64,000 bases of DNA from Rostrohypoxylon terebratum (taxonomy: Eukaryota > Ascomycota > Sordariomycetes > Xylariales > Hypoxylaceae): contig MU385883.1 in assembly GCA_022497145.1 (NCBI GenBank), positions 244,465 through 308,464 of the forward strand, given 5' to 3'. The notes under the pieces were generated by a model. The model saw only the letters and a list, made by a program, of their open reading frames with translations, was not told the origin of the DNA and did no database searches. Position 1 is the first letter of the stretch. Every line of letters begins with the position of its first letter. The translations under genes and the position numbers were made by a program. This document shows, piece by piece, positions 21,803-33,988 of this stretch.

Positions 21803-23230
21803 GGTCGTGACAGGATCAGGTAGAGGTGGGTAGGTCAGTTATCGAATGCCCTAGCGATGTTGCAAAACTTGATCGCGGTACAAGACACGTCAGAGGGCCG
21901 TCTTGAGGCGTCTTAAGACGTTTCAATATATGATATCGTATTCCGAATACGGTTATTATATATATTATATATCATATGTATATGCCAACAATACATGTGT
22001 CAATCAAGACCTTGTAAAGGGATCCTGAGTCGCAGGAAAAAAATGTAGATTGTAGAATGAAGAAAGGAGAAAGGAGAATGGTATGGGTATGGGTAGTATA
22101 TGATTTACCCTCGGAGTAAAGATGATAGATCCGATACAGCTAGACTCGGTGTTCGGTGCTAAACGATTACTATATCCATCCATCATCCATGGATAAGTAA
22201 CCAATCATTCATTTTCCTCGAGGTTAGGCCTATATTAGGAATATTCTAAATCCCGGACCGGGCAGGACGATCTGTTCATGAGATTCAGATCCAGGTCTCG
22301 GAGCCGTGTACCGGTACGGAATAAACCTGTCTGTGCTGACTGGCTGGTTACAGCTTCACGCTATAGTCGAACTAATACTTAACAGTCTAACTTTTTTTTT
22401 TCTCTTCGAAAATTGATGATATTAGTATTCTCGAGTACTAGGATAGTATAGTCTATTATGATTAGGTATATACCTATTAATTAAGGTTCCTCTTCGTGAG
22501 ATATCCATAGATACGATGTGATAATGAAGTCGGTTGTTTGTAAGGACCGACACGCCGACTTTCAGGGGACTTAATGATCTCCACATACCGCGGCTAGCAA
22601 TGCCAAAGTCCTCTATAGCAATACACTAGTTCTTCGCACCGGTTCGTTTACTGGGATGGTGGGTAACCTACCTACCCAACTAAATCAATTTCTTCGCTGA
22701 GGTTGCAATTGCGGCTGTAGCTTCAGACCATGTGAGGAGAACACCTTATCATTGGTGTGTCAAATCCCTGTCCTTGGGCACAAATCTTTGAGTCATTCAT
22801 CGCTACTGCATATGTAGGTAGTACATGCGTACTTGCATACCTAGTAGGACCTAGGTACCTAGGTACCTAGGTAGTATGTATGTATCGTATATGTTAAGGT
22901 AGGACCTGATAGTAGTAGGTGACTAATTGCGTACATATGTCATAAGTGATATGATAATATATAGGACCTAGGACTAGCCTCTAGGTAGGTACTAGGTACA
23001 GACTAAAGTAGGTAGTAAACCTTGAACACCTTAATAGTACATACCTACCTACATACTACATAGTACTAGTAATGTCGTCCCTTTTGAAGACCTCTAAACT
23101 CTCCAGACCCGGAGGATGCACGTTCCAAATGCACACGGCAACGTGATGTAAAACTCCAATAACCTGAGTAGCGATTCCGACTCTCTTGATTCTCCATACT
23201 TCCATCCGCAATTCTAGAAAGGACAAATAT
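21803..23230. other. Intergenic between MFS gene and Zn2Cys6 regulator
   Basis: About 1.43 kb holding the MFS promoter and the regulator's 3' end. A CCTAGGTACCTAGGTACC array occurs at 22846-22866 within a word-rich tract (22800-23070). A palindromic AT-rich stretch lies at 21925-21980. One CGG-rich patch (CCCGGACCGGGC at about 22252-22263) has inverted CCG/CGG half-sites of the kind Zn2Cys6 factors bind, about 450 bases upstream of the MFS start; this is suggestive only. Confidence 0.4.
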
Positions 23231-25732
23231 CTACATCCAATTGATCCCGTTTCCGCCAAATACTGCCCCATACCCTCCGTAACTTGCCTGTGGTTGCCCT
23301 CCGTTAGCTGTCGCGAACATATCACCCCAGTCGACGGCTCCCATGTCAACAAAACCAAACATCTGGTCCCAAGCGACGTCCACGCCCGGCTGTGGGATGC
23401 CAGGTGGAACACTAGCCGGAGTAGTACCGACTCCCATCAAGTCCGACGACTCATCGGGGAGTGTGTGCTTGACATCTTCAGCTGGTAAGATTCTCTGAAG
23501 CTTCAAAATATAATCGGGCGTTTCTGGAATAACGCCTGTGGCCTCTTGCAACGCCTTTCCCCGCATTTTCCAGCCGCGGATCGTGAAAATAGCTGCCGCT
23601 AGATGTGCCTTCACAGAGAGATCCCATAATTCTGTGTGGAACCGATAGACGAGGTCGACAGATTCCCATGCCCTTTCTACCAATTTCCCAGACGTACGCC
23701 AACGTAATTGTCCAACCATATATATAAAAAGTTCAAGCTGAAAATGCGACATCACTGCCCAAAGTTAGTTGGGTCCGAGATGGATGATCAATCCGTCCGT
23801 CTAGAAGAACTTACTAAACCATAGGAAAACCCCTTTTGTAGCTGACAACTCGTACATCTTGAGGTTCTGTTCTCCTGCCGTGACGGACATCTTGAACAGA
23901 TAATCTTTAGGTGACAGAACCTCATGGCCCCATTCTGGCTGCGTCACCATTGGGCTGATTAGTTCACGCAGCTTCTGGATCATTGTTCTCTTGCATTCCG
24001 TTGCCAATACGTGAACCGGTCCCATTGAAAGGTCGCTGTACTTAGTCAGGATCTCTGTCATATTCCTGTCCAGCTGTTCAATGCGCTTAAAAGCCTTTTC
24101 GATTTTCTCGGGGTCGTACGTTTCTAGCCCCATCTCATTCTGTAGGATGACCAGATGGATCTCGGGTGTGTCGACCATAACGGCGGCAATCTCGGTGCAT
24201 ATGAGGCAAAAGATCATGTCTGTCGGGGAATCTTTGGGTTGTATGGTTGTCATGGTAGGATAGAGATCGGAATCGTTGATGTTGAGAGGTGCTTTGGTAT
24301 CCCATGAACGCGGAAGGAGAGAATGGCCTAGGCCAGACATGAGAGCGTACATGGCGTCGAGCAACAGAATGCGCCACCAGATTCGCCTTCGCATTTCCGT
24401 CTCAAACGGTGGTAGCCCGAGAAATTCGCCGTCTCTGTGAAGCCCCATTTTCTGCGCGATTCTTACAATAACGCCGTTTAAAATCCACGCCGCATGACGG
24501 TCGTATCGACCTGGAAGGGAAAACTAGGGAGTCGCTGTAAGCGGGATCAAATGACGGAGAAATATCCCAGACTAACCAAGTATAGCACCAAGGCCTGTAG
24601 CACGACGAGATCGTAGTTCTTGAGGATGCCGATGCGCATTAGGGCTGAGCGGCAGCCTTTGGAATAGCGGTTATAAGCCTCCACCTTAGTAAAGCCAAAC
24701 CGTTCTACGCATTCATCATCGCTTAGGGATACGGTGGCCATTAGGTATATGGAGAATAACAACGCCTCAACATTCTTAGGCACATTTTCCCTACTCGTTG
24801 CCGCTTCAACAAGCAAGGGCTGGACCGTAGGGACATGTATCACTTTGGTTAATGGGTTAACTCTTTCGAGAAAAATCTGCCACAGCCGAAATACGTGAGC
24901 CGGTTGGGGATGAAGCTCTTCCAGATTCGCCTCGGAAGTATCTGATAATATTAAGCCTGCATTGAGATCGGAGGCTTGCGAATCCGCGGGAGTGCAAGGG
25001 TCGTCTATAGCGTCCTCATCTTCGAGTATCTCGCGCATTGCCGAGAGCTAATGATCGTGAGAGAAGGCTTTTTAAAAAGAAATTCAGGATGAAAGACTGA
25101 TAAGCGTATACATGATGGAACAATGTCGGGGCATGTCGCAATAACGATTGCGAATCGCATCTTGGAGAAGCAATGAAGAGAACAAGACTTACTTCGCTAT
25201 GAATGTTAGCCCATAAATAACTATCTATGAATTTGACGCCACCGTCATCTACTATGAGCTTCCCGCCGCGTGGTTTCCAAGCCTCGTCCAAGGTGGGCGA
25301 ATCGGCGGATGAAGGGGCGGTAGGTTTCGCTGTTGCGTATTCGGAAAGTAATTCCTCGCAACGCGCCAACCTTTGCTGTAAATCTTGGTTCGGCCTCCTC
25401 CTCTTGCGAGCGGGCGCCGGCGTGCTCGGCGTACATGCGACATTAGCCTATACATGATGTGTTAGGGCCAAGCTGAGAGGCGAATGGGTAGAGAAGACCA
25501 CGACAATAGATAGAGGGAAGTCGGGAGAGGCCTCCGTCACTTCAAAAGGCTCACCTTGATGCAATTAGAACAGGGAGTCTTGCGATCACATTTGATCTTT
25601 CTACTTTGACATAAAACCTATATATTCATAACACAATTGGAAGTTAGGCCGGCGAGTTGGTATAGTCGGTGACTGCGGGCGACTCACACAAGCAAGTACC
25701 CGAGGCGGCTTTCCTGACGAACTGGACGACAT
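23231..25732 (-). CDS. Zn2Cys6 fungal transcription factor
   Basis: Six exons on the minus strand (25732-25688, 25617-25555, 25447-25193, 25047-24577, 24523-23815, 23754-23231) give 688 residues. The binuclear cluster is split across three exons and, once joined, has cysteines at 15, 18, 25, 31, 34 and 41, the exact C-x2-C-x6-C-x5-C-x2-C-x6-C pattern (CVLCQSRKIKCDRKTPCSNC). A basic linker (ARKRRRPNQDLQQRLARCEE) leads into a coiled coil. The fungal-specific regulatory domain spans about residues 150-420, with WILNGVIVRIAQKMGLHRDG and RRRIWWRILLLDAMYA. The Gly-rich C-terminus (SYGGYGAVFGGNGINWM) may be an activation region. The fourth acceptor was set at 24523 because it keeps the frame and rebuilds SLPGRYDRHAAWIL. 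Neighbouring MFS gene is a plausible target. Confidence 0.9.
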
Positions 25733-27523
25733 GTCTACCGGCAGACTTGGGTCTTAATTCCGTCTCCCAAGTCGGAGATGAGGCGGGACCTTAGGTGAGC
25801 CGAAGCCTATCATTGGCTCTTTTAGCGAATATTAAACCGGTTCTGCTGCCAATCCGAATGAAATTGGTAAATCTGCTTTGAATCTTTTGTGAGGTTTGTA
25901 TAAAATTATTTTCATCAAATAAGGCTAGACAGAGGCGCGAGGTAATGAAGGCAACGAAACAATGAGGTAATGAGGTAATGAGGTAATGCAAGGCAACTAG
26001 TTGTACTATGTTAGGCACTCAGTGACCAGGTGTAGAAGGAGTGCAGGGGGGTGCCGTAGCGCCGTAGGGGGCTAGAACAGCGGTGGAACGCTTTGGCCAC
26101 CTAAATGTAAGCCTGTACTTCGTAGCCTGTCACTATTATTGTGACTCCAGTCTCCCAGAGTCCCAGGCCTTCCAAGGTTGTCTGGCTTGTCTGACTCCTT
26201 CGAAGTTGGTGGGGGGGATGTTCCCCTGGAATCGTACAATACAGCGTACAGGACAGACAGGACAGGACAGACAGGTCAGACACCTGGCTGGGTAAGTCTA
26301 TGTCCGAGAACAGTGAGAATGAAGGCTTAGGTCCTAAGAGTGATTGAGACTGGAATCAGAGAGTTCGAGGATCCAATACGTTGATGAGACCGAACGCAGC
26401 GTAGTAACAAATTCTTCTGTAGATTCCTTTGGTCTTTGTAAGCACATGGGATTATTTCCCGACTTCCAGATTGCGCTTATTGTTGTATGTATTTTGTAGT
26501 TAATTCTTACCTAGTAAGTACTGGCTTATTATGAGCACAGTACTGCAAACTTAGTTTAGTTTAGCTTGGGTTAGCCGTTTATTTCGTGTCATCCGGCGTC
26601 GAAGGTGTCCAATGAAAGAATGAAGTTGGAAATCTCGGTGTTGAGGATAGCTAAGTTGAATCCATGGATAATCCCGATGAAGGAAGGTATAATAGTGAGT
26701 TTTGAACGCGGAATGATTTGATCCGAATCACAAACTTTTTTGCTAGATGGTTCCATCATCGCACTTGCCGCAGCTTCCACTTTCCAAGAACTAACTAATA
26801 GTAGGTACTTCGTACGCGTATCCGTATTCATAATGTACATTATACGGTACTAGGTATGTACTTGTGCAACAATGCCAGGTGCCAGGTGATGTCCGATGTT
26901 CCAAGGTTCCACTCTCTCTCTCTCTCTCAAAATGGATGCTTATCGTACATAATCTTTGGTGGATCGAGGTCATGGAAAGTGACATAGATAGGTAGTATGT
27001 ACTGTTAAGGTTTCAATACCCGCATACCTACTATGAGCCTATCAGCCCTATCAGATCTTTTCTCACCCATCATACTGATCATACTGTACTAGCCACTTAG
27101 TACTTACCTTACTAGTACTACTAGCCACACCTGCCTCCAACCTGCCACAGATGCCCCTCATAGGTATTTCCCAAGATTACGACATCATTCTCTTCCAGCC
27201 AATAGACGTTCGCTCAATTAACGTGACGAATTTCGGACCAATCAGATCGAGAACGATGTCGGAGTTTACTACAATTGGTATGTACATATTTACAAGCTAA
27301 CGAATAAAGATAAAAAATTGAAAAATCGCAACTCGCAACTCTCCAAACTTACTCTTAACCTAGTAACTGGTTGTGAGTTGTCGTCGACCCTGAACGACGT
27401 TTATTCCCTTATCAGAGGGATTCGATTGGTCCAGGCTAGATGAGGACAGGCGTCGTTCATTACATCAGCTTCAGTTCAATGTTGCCATGACATCAAGGTG
27501 ATATTAAGTCCGTCGCTTTCAAA
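25733..27523. other. Intergenic, regulator promoter and LYS4 promoter
   Basis: About 1.8 kb between divergent genes. Tandem ATGAGGTA units occur at about 25957-25988, a GACAGACAGGACAGG-type repeat at 26252-26277, a (CT)n run at 26913-26930 and TACTAGTAC words at 27080-27125. The right 330 bases contain three CCAAT boxes before LYS4 (listed separately). No gene was found. Confidence 0.5.
27199..27429. promoter_or_regulatory. CCAAT-box cluster upstream of LYS4
   Basis: CCAAT occurs at 27199-27203 and 27238-27242 and in reverse (ATTGG) at 27425-27429, all within 330 bases of the LYS4 start. The middle one sits in GACCAATCAG, a full match to the CCAAT-binding-complex consensus. In Aspergillus the CCAAT-binding complex with HapX represses genes for iron-sulphur enzymes, homoaconitase included, under iron shortage; that this applies here is inference. 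Confidence 0.5.
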
Positions 27524-29954
27524 ATGCGTCGCTGCATAGTACGTCAACTCATCCGAATCATGAAATCGCAAGACGAATCATGAGTAACTTATAAAATGCT
27601 ATGGGTAGGCAAGATCGCCGGCAGCTAGAGCTGCATTCGCTGCTCATGGTCGCTATAGCCCTTCATCCTCGCCCTCGCCCTTCGCATCTATAATACCACG
27701 GCGGCCTTTGACACGTTCCTTTACTGCTACCTCTCAATGCCGACAAAATGCATTCTACTCTCAGCTCGAGGATCCTGCTTCGTCAGCCATTCTTTCCTCT
27801 ACCAAGGCGCCCGTTCAAACACCACAAACCTTGACCGAAAAGATAGTGCAGAGATACTCGGTAGGCCTTGCGCCGGGGAAGAAGGTGAAGGCGGGCGACT
27901 ATGTCACCCTCTCCCCTCACCGTTGTATGACACACGACAACTCTTGGCCTGTTGCTCTGAAGTTCATGTCCATTGGTGCCTCTAAAATTCACGACAACAG
28001 GCAGATCGTCATGACCCTCGACCACGACGTGCAAAATAAGAGCGACGCCAACTTAAAGAAGTACCAACAGATCGAAAACTTTGCCAAGAAGCACGGTGTC
28101 GACTTTTATCCTGCGGGAAGAGGCATTGGCCATCAGATTATGGTCGAGGAGGGCTATGCCTGGCCCGGCACCGTCACGGTCGCATCAGATAGCCACAGCA
28201 ACATGTACGGAGGAGTGGGATGTCTAGGCACTCCTATGGTTCGCACCGACGCAGCTAGCATATGGGCCACCGGCAAGACGTGGTGGCAGATTCCTCCTGT
28301 CGCCAAAGTGACCTTCACCGGAATCCTGCCTCCAGGTGTCACTGGGAAGGATGTCATCGTTGCCTTGTGTGGTCTCTTCAATAATGACGATGTCTTAAAC
28401 CATGCAATCGAGTTCACCGGGTCCAAGGAAACCATGTCAAGTATTCCAGTTGATGACCGACTCACTATCGCCAACATGACGACCGAATGGGGTGCTCTAT
28501 CCGGATTGTTCCCCATCGACTCTGTATTGGAGAGGTGGTTGCGGGCTAAAGCTTCCGAGTCGGCCGTGCTGGGTGATGGCGTTTCGTTGAATCAATTTGT
28601 TCACACGAGAATTGATGATCTCATGCAGAACAAGTTGACTGCCGATCCGGGTGCCACTTACGCCAAATCCTTATATCTAAATTTATCCACTCTGTCCCCC
28701 TTTGTTGCGGGGCCGAATTCCGTCAAAGTCGCTACTCCACTTCGTGACTTAGAGGCTAAGAGTATAAAACTCAACAAGGCCTACTTAGTCTCCTGCACCA
28801 ACTCGAGATCCTCGGATATCGCTGCTGCCGCAAGGGTGTTTAGGGAGGCTGCTGCTAATGGGATCGAGCCGAAGATAGCACCGGGTGTACATTTTTACAT
28901 CGCTGCTGCGTCTCTTACGGAACAAAAGGTGGCCGAGGAGGCCGGTGATTGGCAGATTCTCTTGGATGCGGGTGCTCAGCCTTTGCCTTCGGGTTGTGGG
29001 CCTTGCATTGGTCTTGGTACTGGCTTACTCGAACCAGGTGAAGTTGGGATCAGTGCCAGCAACCGTAACTTTAAGGGAAGAATGGGCTCAACAGAAGCTA
29101 AGGCTTATCTTGCAAGCCCTGAAGTTGTCGCAGCCAGCGCACTGCAGGGCAAGATTGCCGGTCCTGGCTGGTACCAGAAGCCAGAAGGCGTCGAGAAAGT
29201 AATCATCGGCGAGGGCAATGGCAACCTTGAACAGGACAAAGCTATAAGTATCGAGGATGCACTAGAAAAGATCATTGCACAGGCAGATAGTTTAATATCT
29301 GGGGCTGAACAAGATGGATCCGGCGGCAAGGCAGAGGAATCTACCGACGGCGAAGAGACGCTCACAGATATCCTTCCCGGGTTCCCCGAAAAAGTCGAAG
29401 GTGAAATCGTCTTTTGCGACGCCGACAACATCAACACCGACGGCATCTATCCAGGGAAATACACGTATCAGGACAATGTGTCAGTGGAGAAGATGGCGGA
29501 GGTCTGTATGGAAAATTACGACAAGGGCTTCCAAGGAATCACCCATGCTGGGGATATCCTCGTTTCAGGCTTTAATTTTGGATGCGGCAGCTCCCGCGAA
29601 CAGGCCGCTACCGCAATCCTCGCTAAGAAGATCCCTCTTGTCGTCGCGGGCAGTTTCGGCAACATATTCAGCCGTAATAGTATCAACAATGCTCTGATGG
29701 GAGTCGAGGTACCTAAACTGGTACAGAGATTACGCGAAACGTTCCGAGCGGCGGGCGAAGAAGAAATGGTGCTGACAAGACGTACCGGTTGGAGATTTTT
29801 ATGGGACGTCAGAAGGAGCAAGGTCACCGTCACTGAGGGTGAGGGTGGCCAAACGTGGAGCCAAAAGGTTGGCGAACTGCCACCCAATGTCCAGGAGATT
29901 ATCGCCCGCGGCGGACTCGAGAAATGGGTCAAACACCAGATCTCATTAGCATAG
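27524..29954 (+). CDS. LYS4: Homoaconitase, mitochondrial
   Basis: Exon 1 is only 27524-27538 (MRRCI); exon 2 is 27609-29954, phase-0 join over a 70-nt intron with GTACGT donor; total 786 residues. The join yields a typical mitochondrial presequence, MRRCI-ARSPAARAAFAAH and following Arg/Ser-rich residues, which cannot be reached by any in-frame ATG in exon 2 because a TAG directly precedes it. The aconitase fold follows: LTEKIVQRYSVGL, DSHSNMYGG, the [4Fe-4S] ligands Cys401 (SCTNSR), Cys468 and Cys471 (SGCGPCIG), and the C-terminal swivel domain with FNFGCGSSREQAATAI and GSFGNIFSRNSINN. The enzyme converts homocitrate/homoaconitate to homoisocitrate in the alpha-aminoadipate lysine pathway of fungi. 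It is convergent with SEC59. Confidence 0.96.
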
Positions 29955-30471
29955 GCATACAAGCTGCCGTTGTAAATAAAAATGTTGGGAAGGTAGGTAA
30001 AAAAGGAATTCGATACATAAATTAAATCAACACTGACTTATGCTCGTGACTTACCAAAGAACCTGACTTTTTTCAACTATCGTCTTCATCAAAATGGCCT
30101 CCTAGTTACACGTACGTCATCTTTTAACACCCTGGTATTAAGCCACCCACAGAAATGAGATCCGTTTTCTTACCAGTACATATTATATCTCATCTATTAC
30201 CTAGTTAGTAGCTGTTATGCAGTATGACGTTACCATCATGTCGTCCATAACGGAGGTTGAAATGCTGTTTCTTCATTTATTCTGTTCCTCTCCATTCATC
30301 TGTAACGCGTTCATAGCGGCGATGTTTATATATATATATATATATACATCGGTAGTGGAATCTATCTGGTATATCCGATCTCTAACCGACCTCCCTAAGC
30401 CTCGATAAACATCAAAATACTGTCATACGCCTGGGTCGGATAGCATCGTCCATCAAACGGATATTACATTT
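29955..30471. terminator. Convergent 3' region, LYS4 and SEC59
   Basis: About 520 bases between convergent stops, holding both polyadenylation regions. AATAAA-like sequence occurs soon after the LYS4 stop (AAATAAAAATG at 29972-29982) and a (TA)n run at about 30328-30346. No gene is seen. Confidence 0.4.
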
Positions 30472-33264
30472 CTAAATACCGAGACTCTTCACGCAAGTCC
30501 ACAAGACCACGGGCACGATGACGTTGTCGTTACCGCCAGTTAAGACTGCCTCTGTGAGACTAGCGGTCATTGCGCACACCCCCATTTTTTGAGTTGTAGT
30601 GGCCCATGAGTCTGAGTTGCCGTTCGTAGAAGGCCATCCGCCAGCATGCAGCCATAGACGTGCGGCTGTGAGGCCGACGAATACGGCAAGCGCAAAAGCT
30701 ACGCTGCCTTCCAGGCTCTTGCCGCCGCCCCATAGCCATTTCCTTTGCCCATAACGTCTTCCAATCAGTGAAGCTGCCGCATCGCCAAGACCAACGCACA
30801 CGACACCTGACACCATGCTAACTTCTCTCGAGGGGAGCTCCCAGCCTTCTAGAAAGCCAGCTCCAGTCCGTGGGAGCGAACCCAATGAGAGCCACAGAGG
30901 GATGGCACAGCCAATGAGGAGAAATATATGAGAGATGACAACTGGGCCCCGAAGATCTCGCCCGTCGACGTACGGGGCGAGGAAGGAAGCAAGAGGCTTC
31001 GATAATGGTGGCAGTTGGCTTGCTCGAAGGAGGTCGAGAAGAAGGAAAAGAGCGAGGACGATGGATAATGCTAACGCTGCAAATGCAGGATCTATGTAGG
31101 TCGCAGGAAGAAACATGGCTACCATCATAAAATGGAAGACCTTTCGCCGTGTGTCTACCTCGTAGATGGGTGATAATCGGAAGACGACTACGAGCCCAAT
31201 TGCGATAATAGCTAGGAAATATGCGCTTAGGACGAGCCGAGTATTGGCCTTTCCAATATGTAACTGGCAAATACGATCGATCCAACCCATGGAGTCGAAA
31301 TATCTAAGTTCGTTGGTTGGCCTTGAAGGAAGGCATACCCATCGTTCTAAATTGTGACTGATAACCTCCCACCTAAACCGCGGCAAATCCCCAAATAGAT
31401 AACCCAGTGCCCAGCCCACAGGCTCGTGGCCGTGGAGCGCTTCTTCCGCAACAACCCTTTTTATGCTGATAAAGGGGAGAGGTATGAATACGGCGCCCAC
31501 GATACAAGCATGAACATAAGCAGCATAAATCCACTTTCGAGTTATGGCCTGTTCCTGGGTGAGTGAGAAGAAGGCACGGACGGAGTAAGAGGCTGTCCGT
31601 TTCCTTCGGCCTGATGGGGTGTGGGTTTGAGATTTGCGCGATGCGTTGTCTATGCTAGGTAGCGTATGTCGGCGGAGCGAGGTGGATCTTGGATTCGTTT
31701 CCGAAATATTGGGTGAGATCCTATGCCATGCACTGTTGGTAAGAAGCGAGTTTTCTTCGGCTCTGGTGGAGCCGACCCCATCGCACATAGTATTTGATCG
31801 GAGAGGGCTTTTAGATGTTATAGATCCAGGCCCATCGCTGTCCTCGGGGTCATCAATGGCCTCGCATGAACTGCAAGATGAGCTATCAACAGGCGCATGG
31901 AATAGATCATGCCTCACTCTTCTCCAGGACATGATACTACAGAGAAATGTAGAAGCCGGCTTAGACGAAGTGGCCATCCTCCTGAAGCGCCATTTAGGTA
32001 CGCGGGCCAGAGATATTCCCCACTTGATTGCATGGCTGGATGAGACTAGGATGTCGAGTCCCCCTACCCAGAGGATCGACTTTAGAATCAGTGCCTGCGG
32101 AGAGGAAGAAAGAAACAACAGACCAATGAGTGATATGGACAATAATTGTAGCTCGGCCGTGAGGAGACTAGTGGTGGTGAGGGAGTGTAAGACAAAGCAG
32201 AGACTCCGATGTAAAGGGTATAATAGGGTAGCGGTTTCGAGAGAAATGGATGCCTGCAAGGAGCAGACACCAGCCATATCCACGCAGGAGATGCCGGATT
32301 TCATGGTGCCTCCCCCAAAAAGGAGGGGCAAGCATGAGAGCGCCCAATGCAACGGATCGTATCCTGGATCGACATTTGCAGTGGCGGGCATCAAACTCGG
32401 TGGTAAAGAGCAGATGGCAAGTATTATGTTTGGTAGCAGTATCGCTTCGTTATTAACAGCAAGAAGCAAGGAGATAATTATAGTAATGGCCGGTGGGTAG
32501 AAGAGAGGTGCTGGGTCGAAAGAGGAGGGTATATACAACGGTATCTTCTTTGAGGGCGTCCTGTGGCGGTACGCCCATATCACTAGCCGCAAAGGGTAAA
32601 GAAGGACTAGAAAAATTGATATTCCTAGCCAAGTACGAAGTTCTAGATCTGTGTTAGCGATGTTGGTTGGTCACTTCAGCCATGGGAGCCTACCTCGATT
32701 CCATCTGCGCAATATGGGCTGAACAAGGGCGTTGGTACTGAGTAGAAGGCCAAGAAAAATGATGATGAATAACTCAGTGGAGCGACGGATGACCTCCTTC
32801 CTCCTCCGCACTCTGTCGGCTGGGCTATATAGCCTTTTACCTTGCTGGTTCTCTTTCTTCAAGTTATAGGATAGTTTTCGACCTTCTTCCTCGAGGAGAG
32901 CAGGGGAGGGTATGGGAGTAGCAGTCCCGGACAGGACCTCATTGCGTCCTCGCAATCCCTTTCGCAATCTTTTTGGTGCTGGTAGGCCTTTGAGGAAGTG
33001 CTCATCGTCGGCCTCGGTGCCGCTATCGCTGCTCGGTGTGATTTCTCGCGAGGTAATATGCAGAACGGACGGCGCATCATGATTATGTCTTGCGGAAGGC
33101 TTGCATGCGAAAGGATCGGATAGGTCGGATGGATCAAGCAGATCTGGATTCTGGTGATGATAGGGATGTGGAGATCGCGAGAGTAGTCTCAAGGTATCAT
33201 GTTCAGGCGTGTTGAGGTGCTCAAGGTGCTCAGGGTGCTCAGGGTGCTCAGGGTGCTCAGGCAT
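30472..33264 (-). CDS. SEC59: Dolichol kinase
   Basis: Exons 33264-32694 and 32648-30472 joined in phase 1 over a very short 45-nt intron (branch GCTAAC, 6 nt before the CAG acceptor) encode 915 residues. The first about 165 residues are polar and cytosolic, starting with a MPEHPEHPEHPEHLEH tandem repeat. A TM helix at about 170-185 (ELFIIIFLGLLLSTNALV) begins a multi-pass membrane region with about a dozen further helices, interrupted by a Ser-rich loop at about 440-540. The C-terminal domain carries the polyprenol kinase/CTP-transferase motifs, including RRKVFHFMMVAMFLP and VGLGDAAASLIGRRYG followed by GGKSLEGSVA. The enzyme phosphorylates dolichol with CTP at the ER membrane, supplying dolichyl phosphate for N-glycosylation, O-mannosylation and GPI synthesis. 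The large soluble N-terminus is usual in filamentous fungi. Confidence 0.92.
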
Positions 33265-33988
33265 TATCGAGACCCGGCGGTCGGAATTTTGAAAGCACCC
33301 ACGGCGCGTATTTGGAAGCTGGTGAGAATCATAAAAAACCGTATAATCTCAGACCGTTCTTGATTTCATCATGCTCTGCTGCAATGCGTGTACACGATCA
33401 TAGAAAAGATGGATTGTGAATCGTGAATCGTGAATTATAAATTGTGGATTGTGGATTGTGGATTGTGTGAATTGCGACAACGCCTGGAGATCTGAGGGTA
33501 AGAAACAGTTTGAGATTTTTCTTGATCTGTGATCTGTGCCTATTAGATACCTAGTAAATTCCATCGAGTGATCAGTGCGGATGCGGATTTCAAAGTCGAG
33601 TTCCAGTTCCAGGTTAAGTTTGAAAACGTTGATTGGATATTATTATTAATAATATTCACATGTTTTTTTATGTGGGGGGGGGGGGTTGTTCCTGTCGTAA
33701 GCTACTATTACTAGCTATGTAAATACGTACGTAATATGTAACTTCCACTATGATTATAATTTATAACGTGGCAGCGTGGCTGGTGAGAGTGGGAGTGGCT
33801 GGGAGTGGCTTACGTACCTAGTTACTAATGTATCTATACATTTATGCATATATAAGTACTGTACTTATTACTCTTATTCTCATTCTCATTCTTATCCTTA
33901 TCCTTGTACTCTAACCATACATTCCAAGCAGAGCCGACATGAATTTAGCCAACCTTAGACTACATATTTTGAATCATTAGACATTATA

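Noticed and set aside
24524..24576. Alternative acceptor after TTCCAG for the fourth regulator intron
   Set aside because: With the good GTTAGT donor it shifts the frame to a stop; the CCCTAG acceptor keeps the frame and restores the family sequence.
31634..32500. 288-residue frame on the plus strand
   Set aside because: Antisense to the SEC59 coding exon, no ATG start and no domain; a mirror of the true frame.
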